A DNA stretch of 64,000 nucleotides from DASWNP01 sp036399175 (GCA_036399175.1 DASWNP010000026.1:1-64000), one strand, 5' to 3'. Numbered from the stretch's first letter, positions 8,757 through 18,183 are shown. Numbers and translations: made by a program. The notes: generated by a model from the letters alone, not told the origin.

Positions 8757-8877
8757 GTGGGTTGGTCTCCTCTCGGGGTGTGAGTTTGAGTAGAGCTTCG
8801 AGTCGAGTTCGCGTGCGGGCGGATGTTCTTTACCCTAGGCGCGGGCGGAAAGCAAGATTAAAAATCCGAAGAGGCTG

Positions 8878-8906
8878 TTGACAGTCCCGCCCGTTTGGAA
8901 TTAATC
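8878..8906 (+). promoter_or_regulatory. Possible sigma-70 promoter upstream of the thioredoxin-like gene
   Basis: A perfect -35 TTGACA at 8878 is followed after 17 bases by a weak -10 (TTAATC). It lies about 140 bases before the ATG at 9046. Only the -35 is convincing. Confidence 0.25.
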
Positions 8907-9045
8907 TCAATTCACTCCAAACAATTATGATTCAGGGCAAGGAAGAACAGGGTGGCGTGCAGCAGGCGCTCGCACCTTTCACTCATCGCTCGTCACTTGT
9001 CCGTCGCTTTGCTCGCCGGTTGTCGCTCGTCTTTGAGATACTGTT

Positions 9046-9531
9046 ATGGCATTGAGAGAAGGGACGCAGATGCCGTCGCTGGAGGGAGCGACGGAGTGGC
9101 TGAACGCGACGGGGGCGCGAGCCGAAGCCGAAGCCGAAGGCCGTCCGACGCTGGTGCATTTCTGGTCGGTCGGCTGCGAGGCGTGCATGTCGGGGTTGCA
9201 AAGCGTCGCACGTTGGCGCGAGCGTTGGAAGGCCGGAGGCTTGAGAGTCGTCGCCGTTCACACGCCGCACCTGCCCGCCGAGACCGACGCCGAGGCCGTC
9301 CGAGACGGCGTCTCCTTAAACGACATCACAGAGCCCTGCGCCGTCGATAACGAGCACAAGCTGCGCGGCGCTTTCCAAATCGAGGCCGAAGAGCTGCCCG
9401 CCTTTTGTCTCTTCGACGCCGAAGGCCGACTCCGTGCCTTCGAGTCCGGCGCTGAGGGACTCGAACGGATGACGGGCATGCTTGAAGCAATGCTCGGCGC
9501 TCCGGAGTCGAAGACGGACGAGCAGGGATGA
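9046..9531 (+). CDS. TlpA/thioredoxin-like protein, cytosolic
   Basis: A 161-residue thioredoxin-fold protein. The segment PTLVHFWSVGCEACMSGLQSV near residue 36 is the strand-loop-helix with a CxxC redox pair (CEAC). The later strand LRVVAVHTP, the cis-Pro region ELPAFCLFDAEGRL and a C-terminal helix complete the fold. The family reduces or exchanges disulfides. Unlike most TlpA proteins there is no signal peptide or membrane anchor, so it should act in the cytosol. The gene is monocistronic and ends before a strong terminator at 9581. Partner proteins are unknown. Confidence 0.8.
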   Translation: MALREGTQMPSLEGATEWLNATGARAEAEAEGRPTLVHFWSVGCEACMSGLQSVARWRERWKAGGLRVVAVHTPHLPAETDAEAVRDGVSLNDITEPCAVDNEHKLRGAFQIEAEELPAFCLFDAEGRLRAFESGAEGLERMTGMLEAMLGAPESKTDEQG

Positions 9532-9580
9532 GAGGGTTGGAAGTCTACCGGCGTTTCAAACGTGCGTGGTAAAAACATCG

Positions 9581-9614
9581 AAGGCGACTCACTTGCAAGT
9601 GAGTCGCCTTTTTC
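9581..9614. terminator. Intrinsic terminator, probably bidirectional
   Basis: A perfect 30-base palindrome made of two 15-base arms (9581-9595 and 9596-9610) is followed by a T-run on the plus strand, with an A-run region ahead of it. It lies between the convergent thioredoxin-like and DUF4112 genes and could stop transcription from both sides. Confidence 0.85.
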
Positions 9615-9680
9615 ATCGGCCGGTCAAAGCTCCGCGTTGACAGATTATCTCGGAACGGCTTTCGGGACGAACTCCCGACG

Positions 9681-10235
9681 TTAGAAGAGCGGCGTGATGT
9701 AGCCGGCCAGAAAACTGAGGATGTACCAGGCGACGGTGAGCGAGCCGACGAGCAGAAGCAGGAGCACGAGCATGATGAGGCCGAGAAAGAGCCAGTCGCT
9801 CAGACGCCCTTTTTGCGCGTCTTCGGGTGAGACGGTGGCGCGTCGGCGAATGAGCTCGACGTTCTTTTGATTCGATTTCCAGGCAGCGTCGAAGAGGTCG
9901 CCGATGAAGGGAACAGCGCCGAAGAGATAATCGACGGCGATGTTGAGCGCCATGCGCAGGAGCGTGACTTTGGGGACGCGGTAGCGCACGCCCGCCGCGA
10001 GGATGTAGAAGCCGACGAGCGTGGTGGCCGTGTCGCCGAGGCCGGGGACGAGACCGATGATGGCGTCGAGACCGAAACGCCAGCCGACGCCCGGAATGCG
10101 AAATACTCCGTCCATCCAACGACTCAACTGGTCGAGACTGGCCTCGATTTCAGCCTGCGAATGTCTCCTCCGCTCGACCGCGCCCGAAGTCGTTCTCGTC
10201 GCCGGGAGCCCCGCTTCATTTTTGAGTTCTCTCAT
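9681..10235 (-). CDS. DUF4112 membrane protein
   Basis: A 184-residue protein. The core (LDQLSRWMDGVFRIPGVGWR, DAIIGLVPGLGDTATTLVGFYIL, VDYLFGAVPFIGDLFDAAWKSN) is the DUF4112 signature, with Gly/Pro-rich hydrophobic segments and GD motifs. A further Leu/Val-rich transmembrane segment lies at the C-terminus (residues 148-175). Its role is not known; the family is a presumed inner-membrane protein. The frame is open far upstream, but that stretch is the out-of-frame shadow of the M1 gene, so I start at the ATG at 10235, 5 bases after the M1 stop. This spacing suggests one operon with the two genes upstream. Confidence 0.85.
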   Translation of the reverse strand: MRELKNEAGLPATRTTSGAVERRRHSQAEIEASLDQLSRWMDGVFRIPGVGWRFGLDAIIGLVPGLGDTATTLVGFYILAAGVRYRVPKVTLLRMALNIAVDYLFGAVPFIGDLFDAAWKSNQKNVELIRRRATVSPEDAQKGRLSDWLFLGLIMLVLLLLLVGSLTVAWYILSFLAGYITPLF

Positions 10236-10240
10236 GCTGG

Positions 10241-12214
10241 TCAACGTATCCTTGTCATCTGTCGCCAGAAGAAACGGCCGAGGCGCGAGAAGGTGTTGCG
10301 GTCTTTCGCGCCGTTGTTCTGTTCGACGCTGAGGCCGAGGGCGGCGGCCAGTTGCGGGTTGGGCGGGGCGATGTCTTCGTCGCCGCGCTTTTCGGAGAGC
10401 CAACGGTTGAAGAGGCGCGTCAGCGTGCGACGCTCGCCGACGGGGACTTCGGCGGCGAAGGCGGCTTCGAGGTCGTCCATCTCGGCTATCTCGAAACGGT
10501 TGGCTTCGTAGTAGCCCGCGAGCGCTTTCCAGAAACGCTCTTCGCCCATCTGCTTGCGCAGCGCGATGAACATGAGCGCCCCCTTGCTGGCGACGATGGC
10601 CGCGTACTGGAAAGAGTTTCGGTAGTCGCGCGCGCTGTGGTCGGCGGTCATGTCGTCGCCGCCGAAGGTTCTGTAAACCTGATAGACGCCGCGCAGTTGA
10701 TCGTCGAGCGCCTGGGCGGCGCGCTCTGCGCCGTGCGCCTCCTGATAGTAGAGCAGGGCAGACCAGTGTGCGAGCGCTTCGTCGAGCACAGGCGCTCGCT
10801 CGGGGTCGTTGCCGACGCTCGCGCCCCACCATTGATGCGCGACGACGTGCGCTGTCGTGAACTCAAGACTGTCTTCGACCGAGGCGCGCTGCTCACGAAC
10901 TATCTCGGGCAGGTGTCGCGTGGCGGGCGCATCGAAATCGACGTAGAAGGCGCTGGCGACGACGCCGAGCCCGGCGAACTCCATGCTGCCGACGCCCGCG
11001 ACGAGCGGCGCTTCCGCGATTGTCAGTGTTTTGTAGGGCGCAGCGCCGAAGCGCTCGACGAAGACGCGCACGGCCTCCGCCGCTACTCCCAACACGCGCC
11101 GCCCGACCCGCTCATGCTCCGCCACGTAAATCGAACGCACGCGCACGCCTGAGACCGCGCGCTCGGATACGCGCAGAGAGCGTCCGGCGATGATGGCGAA
11201 GCTGCGCAGATTCTCGCCCGTGAAGGTGCGCGCGTTTTCGGCGACGGCGGCAGCAGGAGGCGTCGAAGCGTCGGCGCTTGTGTTGCCGCCGGGCGAATTG
11301 TTGTCGTTAACCGTTGCGGGTTCGCGCTCGTCCCCGGAGGTGAAGAGCGCGACATCGGAGGGCGCTCGGACAGTCACTTCGTAGTCGGCGACTTCCGTGA
11401 AGAACAGGTCGCCGACGCTCGGCTCGACCTTGCGCTGCCAGTCGTCGCCGATTCTCACGGCGAGCACGGGATAAGCCGTGCCGAGGAGCATGACGCCGCG
11501 CGAGAAAAAGTTCGCGTCGCGCGCCCGCCGCCACTCACGCGTGTCGCGCAGGGCTGCGCCGACCTGTTGGACGACGTGCGCCGAAAGACTCGTCTCGTCG
11601 GGGTCTAGCTCGGGCACGCTGCCCTCGAAGGCTATCTCGATTTCGGTGGCCGCGCCCGGCGCGACCGACTCGCGCAGGTGCACGCGCAGCGTCGCCTTCT
11701 GCTCGTCGAGCGAGATGGGAAGCAACTGGCCGCTTTGTACGGCGCGCACCTCTTTGATGTGGAGGCGCGGCTCGTCGGGCTCTGCCGCTTCCGGCGAAGA
11801 GGGAGGGGAAGAAGAGGCGGAGGAAGGGTTGTGCGCGGCAGTCGTCTGCGAGCCGCGAGCTGCGTCGTTTGCGTTGGAGCGGAGATTGTTGTAGAGGTGG
11901 AAGTAGAGGACGGAGGTCGGGCGCGTGTCACGATTGACCCAACGGACGCGCTCGGTGGCGGTGTAGGTGCGGCGGTCGAAATCGAGCTTGAAGTCGATGC
12001 TATAACGCGGTCGTTGTGGTGTCGCGGTCGGCGCGGGCGCGGGCGTCGCGGAGCGTTTAGCGGCGCTCGATTGAGCGGGCGCGGCGTGAGCGTTCCTCGG
12101 GTCGTAGATGTGCGAGAGAGCGCCGGAGGCGACGAGCAGAAGCAGGAGCGCGAGCCGTCTAGCGCCGGTCAGTATCAGGCGTCGCGCGCCGGTCTGTTCG
12201 TTAATCCGTCTCAA
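10241..12214 (-). CDS. Secreted M1-like metallopeptidase with altered HExxH motif
   Basis: About 657 residues, exported: a basic stretch then a Leu-rich core (ARRLALLLLLVASGALS) forms the signal peptide. The M1 beta domain is followed by the catalytic domain, where the zinc motif near residue 455 reads HVVAHQWWG, with LDEALAHW 18 residues on. Both His and the distal Glu ligand are kept, but the catalytic Glu of HExxH is Val. The protein may bind zinc but is unlikely to be a normal aminopeptidase. The start is unusual: the only standard codon is a TTG at 12214 without a Shine-Dalgarno sequence. The frame is open back to the TGA of the PPIase gene upstream, which is in the same frame. DUF4112 follows after 5 bases. 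Confidence 0.8.
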   Translation of the reverse strand: MRRINEQTGARRLILTGARRLALLLLLVASGALSHIYDPRNAHAAPAQSSAAKRSATPAPAPTATPQRPRYSIDFKLDFDRRTYTATERVRWVNRDTRPTSVLYFHLYNNLRSNANDAARGSQTTAAHNPSSASSSPPSSPEAAEPDEPRLHIKEVRAVQSGQLLPISLDEQKATLRVHLRESVAPGAATEIEIAFEGSVPELDPDETSLSAHVVQQVGAALRDTREWRRARDANFFSRGVMLLGTAYPVLAVRIGDDWQRKVEPSVGDLFFTEVADYEVTVRAPSDVALFTSGDEREPATVNDNNSPGGNTSADASTPPAAAVAENARTFTGENLRSFAIIAGRSLRVSERAVSGVRVRSIYVAEHERVGRRVLGVAAEAVRVFVERFGAAPYKTLTIAEAPLVAGVGSMEFAGLGVVASAFYVDFDAPATRHLPEIVREQRASVEDSLEFTTAHVVAHQWWGASVGNDPERAPVLDEALAHWSALLYYQEAHGAERAAQALDDQLRGVYQVYRTFGGDDMTADHSARDYRNSFQYAAIVASKGALMFIALRKQMGEERFWKALAGYYEANRFEIAEMDDLEAAFAAEVPVGERRTLTRLFNRWLSEKRGDEDIAPPNPQLAAALGLSVEQNNGAKDRNTFSRLGRFFWRQMTRIR

Positions 12215-12319
12215 GATTTTAAGCTCGGGCTCGAACTGGGTCTCTTCAGATAAAGCGTCTTCAGTCAGTAAATCATCAATCGTGAAGAGATACCGCTTTC
12301 TCTTGAGAGGGAGCGCGGC

Positions 12320-14620
12320 TCAGGGACGGCGCGCGGCTGGACGCCAACCGGCCGCCTGCCTGCCTTCGAGCACTCGGACGCCGAGGATGCGGTCGCCGCG
12401 CGCGATGCGGTCTACGATTTCCATTCCTTCGACGACGCGCCCGAAGACCGTGTAGCCGCCGTCCAAGTGCGGCTGCGGCGAGTGGGTGACGAACCACTGA
12501 GAGCCGCCCGTGTCTTTGCCCGACAGAGCCATGCCGACCGCGCCGCGCGCGTAGGGAATCATGTTTATCTCGCAGCGAATCTGGTAGCCGGGGCCGCCGT
12601 TGCCGTCGCCGCGCGGGTCGCCGCCCTGAATGACGAAGTTGGGGACGACGCGGTGAAACGTCACGCCGTCGAAGAATTTCCGGCGCGCGAGCACGACGAA
12701 GTTATCGACGTTCAAGGGCGCTTCGTCGGGCAGAAGCTCGATGGTGAATTGACCCTTGTCGGTTACGACCTGCGCGATGACGCGTTGACCCGTGCGCGCG
12801 AGGGCGCGCTGATAATCCGCCAGCTTGTTCTGCGTGGCGACGGTCTCGACGCGCGAAGGGGCATCGCTGCGCGCGTTGGCTTTGAGGAGCGAGGCGGCGC
12901 GGCGGCGCACGATGTAGTCGGGCACTTCGAGCGCGGTCTTGATGGTGTTGAAGGCTTCGAGGCTCTGCTGACGGGCGAGCGCGTCGAGGATGGAGAGGGC
13001 GGCGTCGTTCAGAGGCTCTTCGAGAGATTTGGGTAGAGCTTCCGAGAGGGCGCGGGCGGTCTGCGGGTCGGCGGGAAGCTCGCCGAGCAATTCGGCGGCG
13101 GTGGCGCGAACGATGGTGTCTGAGGCGCTCAGTTTTCCGCGTAAGACTTCGGCGAGGTCGAGCGGCTTGTAGGCGGCGACGGCGCGCAGCACGTCGGGCA
13201 TGGCGAGCGGCGGCGTCCCTGCGTTGTTTGCCAGCGTGCGAAGAATCATCTGCGCGTCGGCCTGTAGGCTGACGGCGCTGTTGCCTCCCGTCTCGCTCGT
13301 GATGGCGGCAATCTCGCCGAGTCCCTGCGCGATGCTCGAAACGCTCTGCCAGCGCTGCATGAGGGCGGCGCGACTGGAGAAGTTGTTGAAAGGACGCTCG
13401 CGCACGTAGACGACGGGCGCGACGCGCGCGAAGGCTATCTCGACTTCGGGCGCTGAAAGCTCGAAGGCGTCGCGCAGTCGCCGGAGAAATCCGACGGCAG
13501 TTTCGTTGTTCGTGCCCGCGAGGGTGCGCCCGACGGTGGTCGCAATCTCAAGCAGCTCGTTCAGCTCCGAGGGGCGCGGCGCACCTTTGGCACGCGCGGC
13601 GATGTAGGAGGCCAGAAGCGTCTCGCCGCGCTGGAGGAGCGGAGCGGCGGCGCGCGCGTCTTTGAGCGATGCGAGAGCGCGCACCGCGCTCGTGCGCACG
13701 CGTTCGTCCGCGTCGGTCGTCGAGCGAAGCAGCAGCGCGTCGAAGGAAGACTGGTCTTCAGCCGCTCCGAGCGCACGCGCCGCGTTGGCGCGCACGACCG
13801 CGTCCGTGTCCGTCGTTAACAACTGCCGCAGGCGCTCGGTTGCCTCTTTGGCGCGCAGGCGCGCGAGAGTGTTGGCGGCGTCGGCGCGAACGCGCGCGTC
13901 CGTCGAAGCGAGGTAGAGTGCGACGGTCTTGGCGGCGTTCGTCGGACGCGCGCGCAGGGCAGCCGTCAGAGCCATCATCACGACGCCCCGGTCGGGCTTC
14001 GGCTGTCGCTGCTCGGCACTGAGGGCACTCAGAATCGCTTCGCCCAGCTCCTGCCTGCGCGCGTCCTGCGCCTGCGGCAGCGCGGCGGCAATCTTCCCCA
14101 GAGCTTCGACTGCGCGTGCGCGCACTTCGCCCGACTTGCTCATGCGCAGAACTCCGAGCAAGGCATCCGCGCCCGAGGCCGACTCTATCTCGCCGAGCGC
14201 GAAGGCGGCCATCGCTCGCGCATCTTCGTTGGCCTCGCGCAGAAGCATGGCCGAGAGCGAGGCGACAGCCGCTTCGTCGCCGATGCGTCCGGCGGCCAGC
14301 GCGGCTCTGCGTCGGACGCTCGCGTTCGCGTCCGAGAGCAGGATGCCGAGGTCGTTCAAGTCCCATCGACGCTCGTCCTCGGCGCGCATGATGCGCAGAA
14401 GCGTCTCCTGCGGGATGGAGGCCACGCCGCCCGCGCGCCCGCGTTGCAGGGAGATGGTGCGAGAGGCGTTCGCAGTCCCCTGCGCCGGAGCGTCGGCGGG
14501 CAGGAAGGCGCAAAGCGAAAGGACGGAGAGAGCGACGAGGACGCGCGTCTTGAGTTGAAGCGAGGCGGGACGTGCGCGACGACGACCGGCCTTGTGGTCT
14601 GTGATGAACATGGAATCCAT
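12320..14620 (-). CDS. Exported HEAT-repeat protein with C-terminal cyclophilin-type peptidyl-prolyl isomerase domain
   Basis: A 766-residue protein. An N-terminal signal peptide (VLVALSVLSLCAFLPADAPAQG) is followed by roughly 500 residues of HEAT-like helical repeats (recurring VRARAVEALGKIAA, VRADAANTLARL and VRTSAVRALASL units), a solenoid for protein contacts. From about residue 600 comes a cyclophilin domain: FDGVTFHRVVPNFVIQGGDP, GAVGMALSGKDTGGSQWF, HLDGGYTVFGRVVEGMEIV. Cyclophilins speed up proline cis-trans isomerisation, here probably in periplasmic folding. Several starts are possible (ATG at 14620 or 14611). The stop is followed in the same frame by the M1-like gene. Domain assignment is secure; the client proteins are unknown. 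Confidence 0.9.
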   Translation of the reverse strand: MDSMFITDHKAGRRRARPASLQLKTRVLVALSVLSLCAFLPADAPAQGTANASRTISLQRGRAGGVASIPQETLLRIMRAEDERRWDLNDLGILLSDANASVRRRAALAAGRIGDEAAVASLSAMLLREANEDARAMAAFALGEIESASGADALLGVLRMSKSGEVRARAVEALGKIAAALPQAQDARRQELGEAILSALSAEQRQPKPDRGVVMMALTAALRARPTNAAKTVALYLASTDARVRADAANTLARLRAKEATERLRQLLTTDTDAVVRANAARALGAAEDQSSFDALLLRSTTDADERVRTSAVRALASLKDARAAAPLLQRGETLLASYIAARAKGAPRPSELNELLEIATTVGRTLAGTNNETAVGFLRRLRDAFELSAPEVEIAFARVAPVVYVRERPFNNFSSRAALMQRWQSVSSIAQGLGEIAAITSETGGNSAVSLQADAQMILRTLANNAGTPPLAMPDVLRAVAAYKPLDLAEVLRGKLSASDTIVRATAAELLGELPADPQTARALSEALPKSLEEPLNDAALSILDALARQQSLEAFNTIKTALEVPDYIVRRRAASLLKANARSDAPSRVETVATQNKLADYQRALARTGQRVIAQVVTDKGQFTIELLPDEAPLNVDNFVVLARRKFFDGVTFHRVVPNFVIQGGDPRGDGNGGPGYQIRCEINMIPYARGAVGMALSGKDTGGSQWFVTHSPQPHLDGGYTVFGRVVEGMEIVDRIARGDRILGVRVLEGRQAAGWRPAARRP

Positions 14621-14849
14621 TCTGTACGGAGCTTAAAGAGAATCCGATACTGCTTTTTCGGCGGCGAGTCGGGGACGAGCGGCGCGCCTCTTCGCAAGAG
14701 TATCTTTCGTGTCTCTATGTATCAGGGAGAGCGGGCGTGTCTGTCAAGTTGATAGCAGGGCAAGCGTGGCAACGCCGACGAGCGGGCAGAGACGAGCCCT
14801 GCCCCCGCCCTGATTTTTTTGACTCGTTCAGTGCTTGTTGAGAAGAATG

Positions 14850-16985
14850 CTAAACGAAAACCTGCTCGTCGTCTGCCGCGCGCTCTATCTGGACGAGGAT
14901 GTCGTAGAAGGTCGGGCCGCCGCCCATGTCTGTGAGCTTCTGGGAGGCGAGTTGGTTGACGTTTGTGCCGCCGGGCGAGAGCTTGTTCCACCAGACGGCG
15001 GGGCTGACGACGACGCCCTCACGCGCCCGCGTGGTGACGACGGCTGTCAGCCTGCATGAGCCGCGCTCGTTGAAGAGGCGCACCATCTCGCCGCCTTCGA
15101 TGCCGCGAGCGGCGGCGTCCGACGGGTGAATCTCGACGAAGGGTCTCTTCTCGACGCGAAGGTGTTTGGGCAGATTGCCGAAGCTGGAGTTGACGAAGCC
15201 GTGCGTGGCCGGGCTGATGAGAGCGAGGGGAAAACGCTCGGCCAAGCGTGGCGCGCTTCTGCGCGACTCGCGCGGCGGAATGAACTCCGGCACGGCGGGC
15301 AAGCCTTCGGCTGCGAGGGCTTCGGAATAAAGCTCGCACTTGCCGGAAGCGGTCGGGAAGCCGCCTTCAACGAACGGCGCATAACTTTCAGGCAAATTCA
15401 GACGCATCCAGCCGCGCTCGCGCAGGGCTTCGAGCGTGATGCCCTCGAAGGCCGGGTTGTTGGTCGAGATGGCCTGCCGGGCAATCTCTTCGTCCGAGTC
15501 GCGGAAGCAGTCTTCCGTAAAACCCATGCGCGCCGCGAGCAGGCGGAAGACTTCGGAGTTGCACTTGCCTTCGTAGAGGGGCGCGATGGCGGGCTCGTTC
15601 ACGGTCAGGTAGAGATGGCCGTAGGCTTTGTGCAGGTCGAACTGTTCGAGTTGAGTGGTGGCCGGGATGACGATGTCTGCGTAGTCGCAGGTGTCGGTCA
15701 GAAACAGCTCGTGGACGACGGTGAAGAGGTCTTCGCGCCTGAGCCCTTCGAGCACCTTCGACTGCTCGGGGGCAATCGCCGCCGGGTTCGAGTTGTAGAC
15801 GTAGAGCGCGCGCACGGGCGGGTCGTCGAGTTCGGTGAGAGCGTCGCCCAAGAGCGACATGTTGACGGTGCGGGGGCGCGGGGTGGGCAGCAGGTCTGGA
15901 CGCTGGAGGGCGTCGGTATTGATGGGGAACATGCTGCTCGTCGAGAGCAGGACGCCGCCCGCCGCGTCGCGCCACGCGCCCGTGAGCGCGGGCAGGCAAC
16001 TGATGGTGCGAACGGCCATGCCGCCGCCCGCGTGGCGCTGAAGGCCGTAGTTGATGCGAATGGCGGCGGGGCGCGTCGTCGCGTAAGCGCGCGCGAGGCT
16101 GACGACCTGCTCGGCCTCAAGCCCGCAAATCTCCGCGACGCGCTCGGGGTCGTATTCGCTCGCACGCCTTCGCAGGTCGGCTTCGCCGATTGTGTGTCGC
16201 TGTAGATAATCTTTGTCTTCGAGTCCCTCTTTGAAGATGACGTGCATCATGCCGAGGGCGAGCGCGGCGTCTGTGCCGGGAAGCAGGGCGAGGTGTTCGT
16301 CGCACTGGTCTGCGGTGCGCGTCCGTCGCGGGTCGATGGCGACGACGCGCGCGCCCTTGCGCCTCGCTTCGAGCACGAGCGGCCAGAGATGTACGTTGCT
16401 GCTAATCGTGTTCGTGCCCCAGAGCAGGATGAGGCGCGCGTCTTTGTAGTTTTCGGGGTCGGTGCCGATGCGTGCGCCGATGGTAGCCGTGTAGCCCGCG
16501 CCTCCGGCGGTGGCGCAGATAGTTCGGTCGAGCAGAGACGCACCGAGTCGATGAAAGAAACGCCTGTCCATCGACTCGTTCTGCACGAGCCCGAGCGTGC
16601 CGCTATAGCTGTAGGGCAGAATCGTCTGTGCGCCTTCGGGCGAATCTGCGAGCGCGCGAAACTTCGAGCTTATCTCGTCGAGCGCCTCGTCCCAACTGAT
16701 AGGCACGAAGCGACCTTCGCCCTTCGCGCCCGCGCGACGCAGAGGCGTCTTGATGCGGTCGGGGTTGTAGGTGCGCTGCTCGTAGTCGGCCACTTTGACG
16801 CAGAGCGTGCCGCGCGTGTAAGGATGCGCGGGGTCTCCGGCGACGCGCAGAGCGCGCCCGTCTTCAACCGTCACGAGCATCGCGCAGGTGTCGGGGCAAT
16901 CGTGCGGGCAGGCCGCGCGCACGACCTTCAACTCTCGCGCCGCCGACGCCTTTGCGCCGCCTCCCTCTACGCTCAAAGATTTCAT
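14850..16985 (-). CDS. Molybdopterin-dependent oxidoreductase (formate dehydrogenase/DMSO reductase superfamily)
   Basis: A 711-residue enzyme of the Mo-bisMGD superfamily. The N-terminal CPHDCPDTC plus GTLCVK supplies the four Cys of a 4Fe-4S cluster. Next come the central Mo-cofactor domains (ILLWGTNTISSNVHLWPL, ARVVAIDPRRTRTA, GTDAALALGMMHVI) and the C-terminal dinucleotide-binding domain (ISPATHGFVNSSFG, VEIHPSDAAARGIEGGEMV). No twin-arginine signal is visible, so it is probably cytosolic. I prefer the ATG at 16985 (MKSLSVEGGG); an upstream ATG at 17021 is also in frame. No partner electron-transfer subunit is adjacent. The substrate cannot be assigned; many such stand-alone proteins are listed as formate dehydrogenase-like. 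Confidence 0.88.
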   Translation of the reverse strand: MKSLSVEGGGAKASAARELKVVRAACPHDCPDTCAMLVTVEDGRALRVAGDPAHPYTRGTLCVKVADYEQRTYNPDRIKTPLRRAGAKGEGRFVPISWDEALDEISSKFRALADSPEGAQTILPYSYSGTLGLVQNESMDRRFFHRLGASLLDRTICATAGGAGYTATIGARIGTDPENYKDARLILLWGTNTISSNVHLWPLVLEARRKGARVVAIDPRRTRTADQCDEHLALLPGTDAALALGMMHVIFKEGLEDKDYLQRHTIGEADLRRRASEYDPERVAEICGLEAEQVVSLARAYATTRPAAIRINYGLQRHAGGGMAVRTISCLPALTGAWRDAAGGVLLSTSSMFPINTDALQRPDLLPTPRPRTVNMSLLGDALTELDDPPVRALYVYNSNPAAIAPEQSKVLEGLRREDLFTVVHELFLTDTCDYADIVIPATTQLEQFDLHKAYGHLYLTVNEPAIAPLYEGKCNSEVFRLLAARMGFTEDCFRDSDEEIARQAISTNNPAFEGITLEALRERGWMRLNLPESYAPFVEGGFPTASGKCELYSEALAAEGLPAVPEFIPPRESRRSAPRLAERFPLALISPATHGFVNSSFGNLPKHLRVEKRPFVEIHPSDAAARGIEGGEMVRLFNERGSCRLTAVVTTRAREGVVVSPAVWWNKLSPGGTNVNQLASQKLTDMGGGPTFYDILVQIERAADDEQVFV

Positions 16986-17046
16986 AGGTGCTTTCTCCCG
17001 ACAGGCGGCGCGCGAGAACACTCCGGCCGCCGCCCGCCGTCAAATC

Positions 17047-17631
17047 CTAACCGCGACCGCGCTCCAACAGAATCATCATAATCAGGCTGAGCAGGGCGCG
17101 CGTCTCTTCCGTCTTATCGAGGTCGGCGTGCTTCTCGATGGTGAACCTGCCTTCGAGAAAGGCCGGTTGCTTCTCCAGACGAAGGAGGAGCGCGCCGCTC
17201 GGACGCGCCACGAGATAGGCCGGATGAAACATGTAGCCGGTGAACAGGCCGACGACCGGAATCTCGCCGACCACGCTGTCGATAACCTTCGTCCATGCGT
17301 TCTCTTCACGAATGGTCATCGTCACACTCTCGCCGTCGAGAATGTCGTAGTGCGCTTTCCAGATGGACTTCATGCCCTTGCGCTGGACGGAGCCGAGCGC
17401 CGCGCCGCTCGTGTCTGTGAAGAGGTAGCGGGCGGAGAAGTCGAGGATGCGCGCGGCGTTGATGAAATAGAGAGGCTGCGTCTGCGAGGCATCGGCGAAG
17501 ACCGTCACCGCCTCCTTCAGCTTGAAGGCTTTCTGCTTGACGTAGAAGACGAGATTTCCGCTCGCGTCCGTCACCGAAAGCTGCCGCGCCAGCGCCAGAA
17601 TCTTGAACCTCACCTGCAATGGATAGTTCAT
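17047..17631 (-). CDS. LURP-one-related / scramblase-like protein
   Basis: A 194-residue protein whose pattern fits the LURP-one (tubby-like) fold: LQVRFKILALARQLSVTDASGNLVFYVKQKAFKLKEAVTVF, then GSVQRKGMKSIWKAHYDIL and a hydrophobic C-terminal helix (ETRALLSLIMMILLERG). These proteins form a 12-strand barrel around a hydrophobic helix and are related to phospholipid scramblases. The middle (VVGEIPVVGLFTGYMFHPAYLV) could touch membrane. Its stop lies about 60 bases from the start of the oxidoreductase on the same strand, so co-transcription is possible. Function is not known. Confidence 0.7.
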   Translation of the reverse strand: MNYPLQVRFKILALARQLSVTDASGNLVFYVKQKAFKLKEAVTVFADASQTQPLYFINAARILDFSARYLFTDTSGAALGSVQRKGMKSIWKAHYDILDGESVTMTIREENAWTKVIDSVVGEIPVVGLFTGYMFHPAYLVARPSGALLLRLEKQPAFLEGRFTIEKHADLDKTEETRALLSLIMMILLERGRG

Positions 17632-17809
17632 CAGTTTCTCTTCCGCCTTCGATTCAAATTTTCACTTTCGAGCTTAGCTTCAAAACGAAAAGCTTCCCCC
17701 CTCGAATCGACGACAACACCGCAAAGCTATCACATTCGCCGCGAGCGAGAAAGATGCGCCGCCGCCGGGTAGTGGTTCAATTGGAGGTTGAAAGAGAGCG
17801 TGGGTCAGA

Positions 17810-17912
17810 TTCACCGCCGAGGCGCAGAGTGCTCGCAGAGCAAGCGCAGAGAAAAGCATTCAACTCTGCGGCGTCTTCTCTGCGCTCGCCTCTCTGCGTC
17901 TGCGGCGGTGAA
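17810..17912. repeat. Large imperfect palindrome (CGCAGAG units)
   Basis: An inverted repeat whose outer arms read TTCACCGCCG and its complement, with inner units of CGCAGAG and GCAGAGA repeated in about 7-bp steps. It has the same architecture as the other heptamer elements, with a looser match between arms. It lies upstream of the promoter of the large metalloprotease gene. Confidence 0.8.
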
Positions 17913-17970
17913 GTCCGTGTTTCTCTGCTTTTCAACTCCAAATCAACCTTCTGCCCGGCGCTGAAAAGTC

Positions 17971-17999
17971 TTGACACTTCATTGCAACAGGCGTAGAGT
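17971..17999 (+). promoter_or_regulatory. Sigma-70-type promoter for the large metalloprotease gene
   Basis: A perfect -35 TTGACA at 17971, a 17-base spacer and a -10 TAGAGT at 17994 (4 of 6 consensus positions). It lies about 185 bases ahead of the ATG at 18184, leaving a long leader. The rest of the 17632-18183 gap holds the palindrome at 17810 and nothing else I can identify. Confidence 0.5.
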
Positions 18000-18183
18000 C
18001 TGCGCCGTCGTCATGGGAAGTAACCTCTCGTAGCGTCCAGCCATCACGCTACCTTACAGCTTCACAGCTTAACTTTCACGCGTTTTATTTCCCATCCTCA
18101 GTTTCCGGGCGACTCGAAAGTTTTTCCAGTTTGCCTGAAACACTTTCCACCTTTCTGCATTCACTGCACGCCAGGAGGTACTC

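Noticed and set aside
9681..10832. 383-residue reading of the DUF4112 gene
   Set aside because: The first 199 residues are the out-of-frame shadow of the M1-like gene; the DUF4112 family begins near the ATG at 10235.
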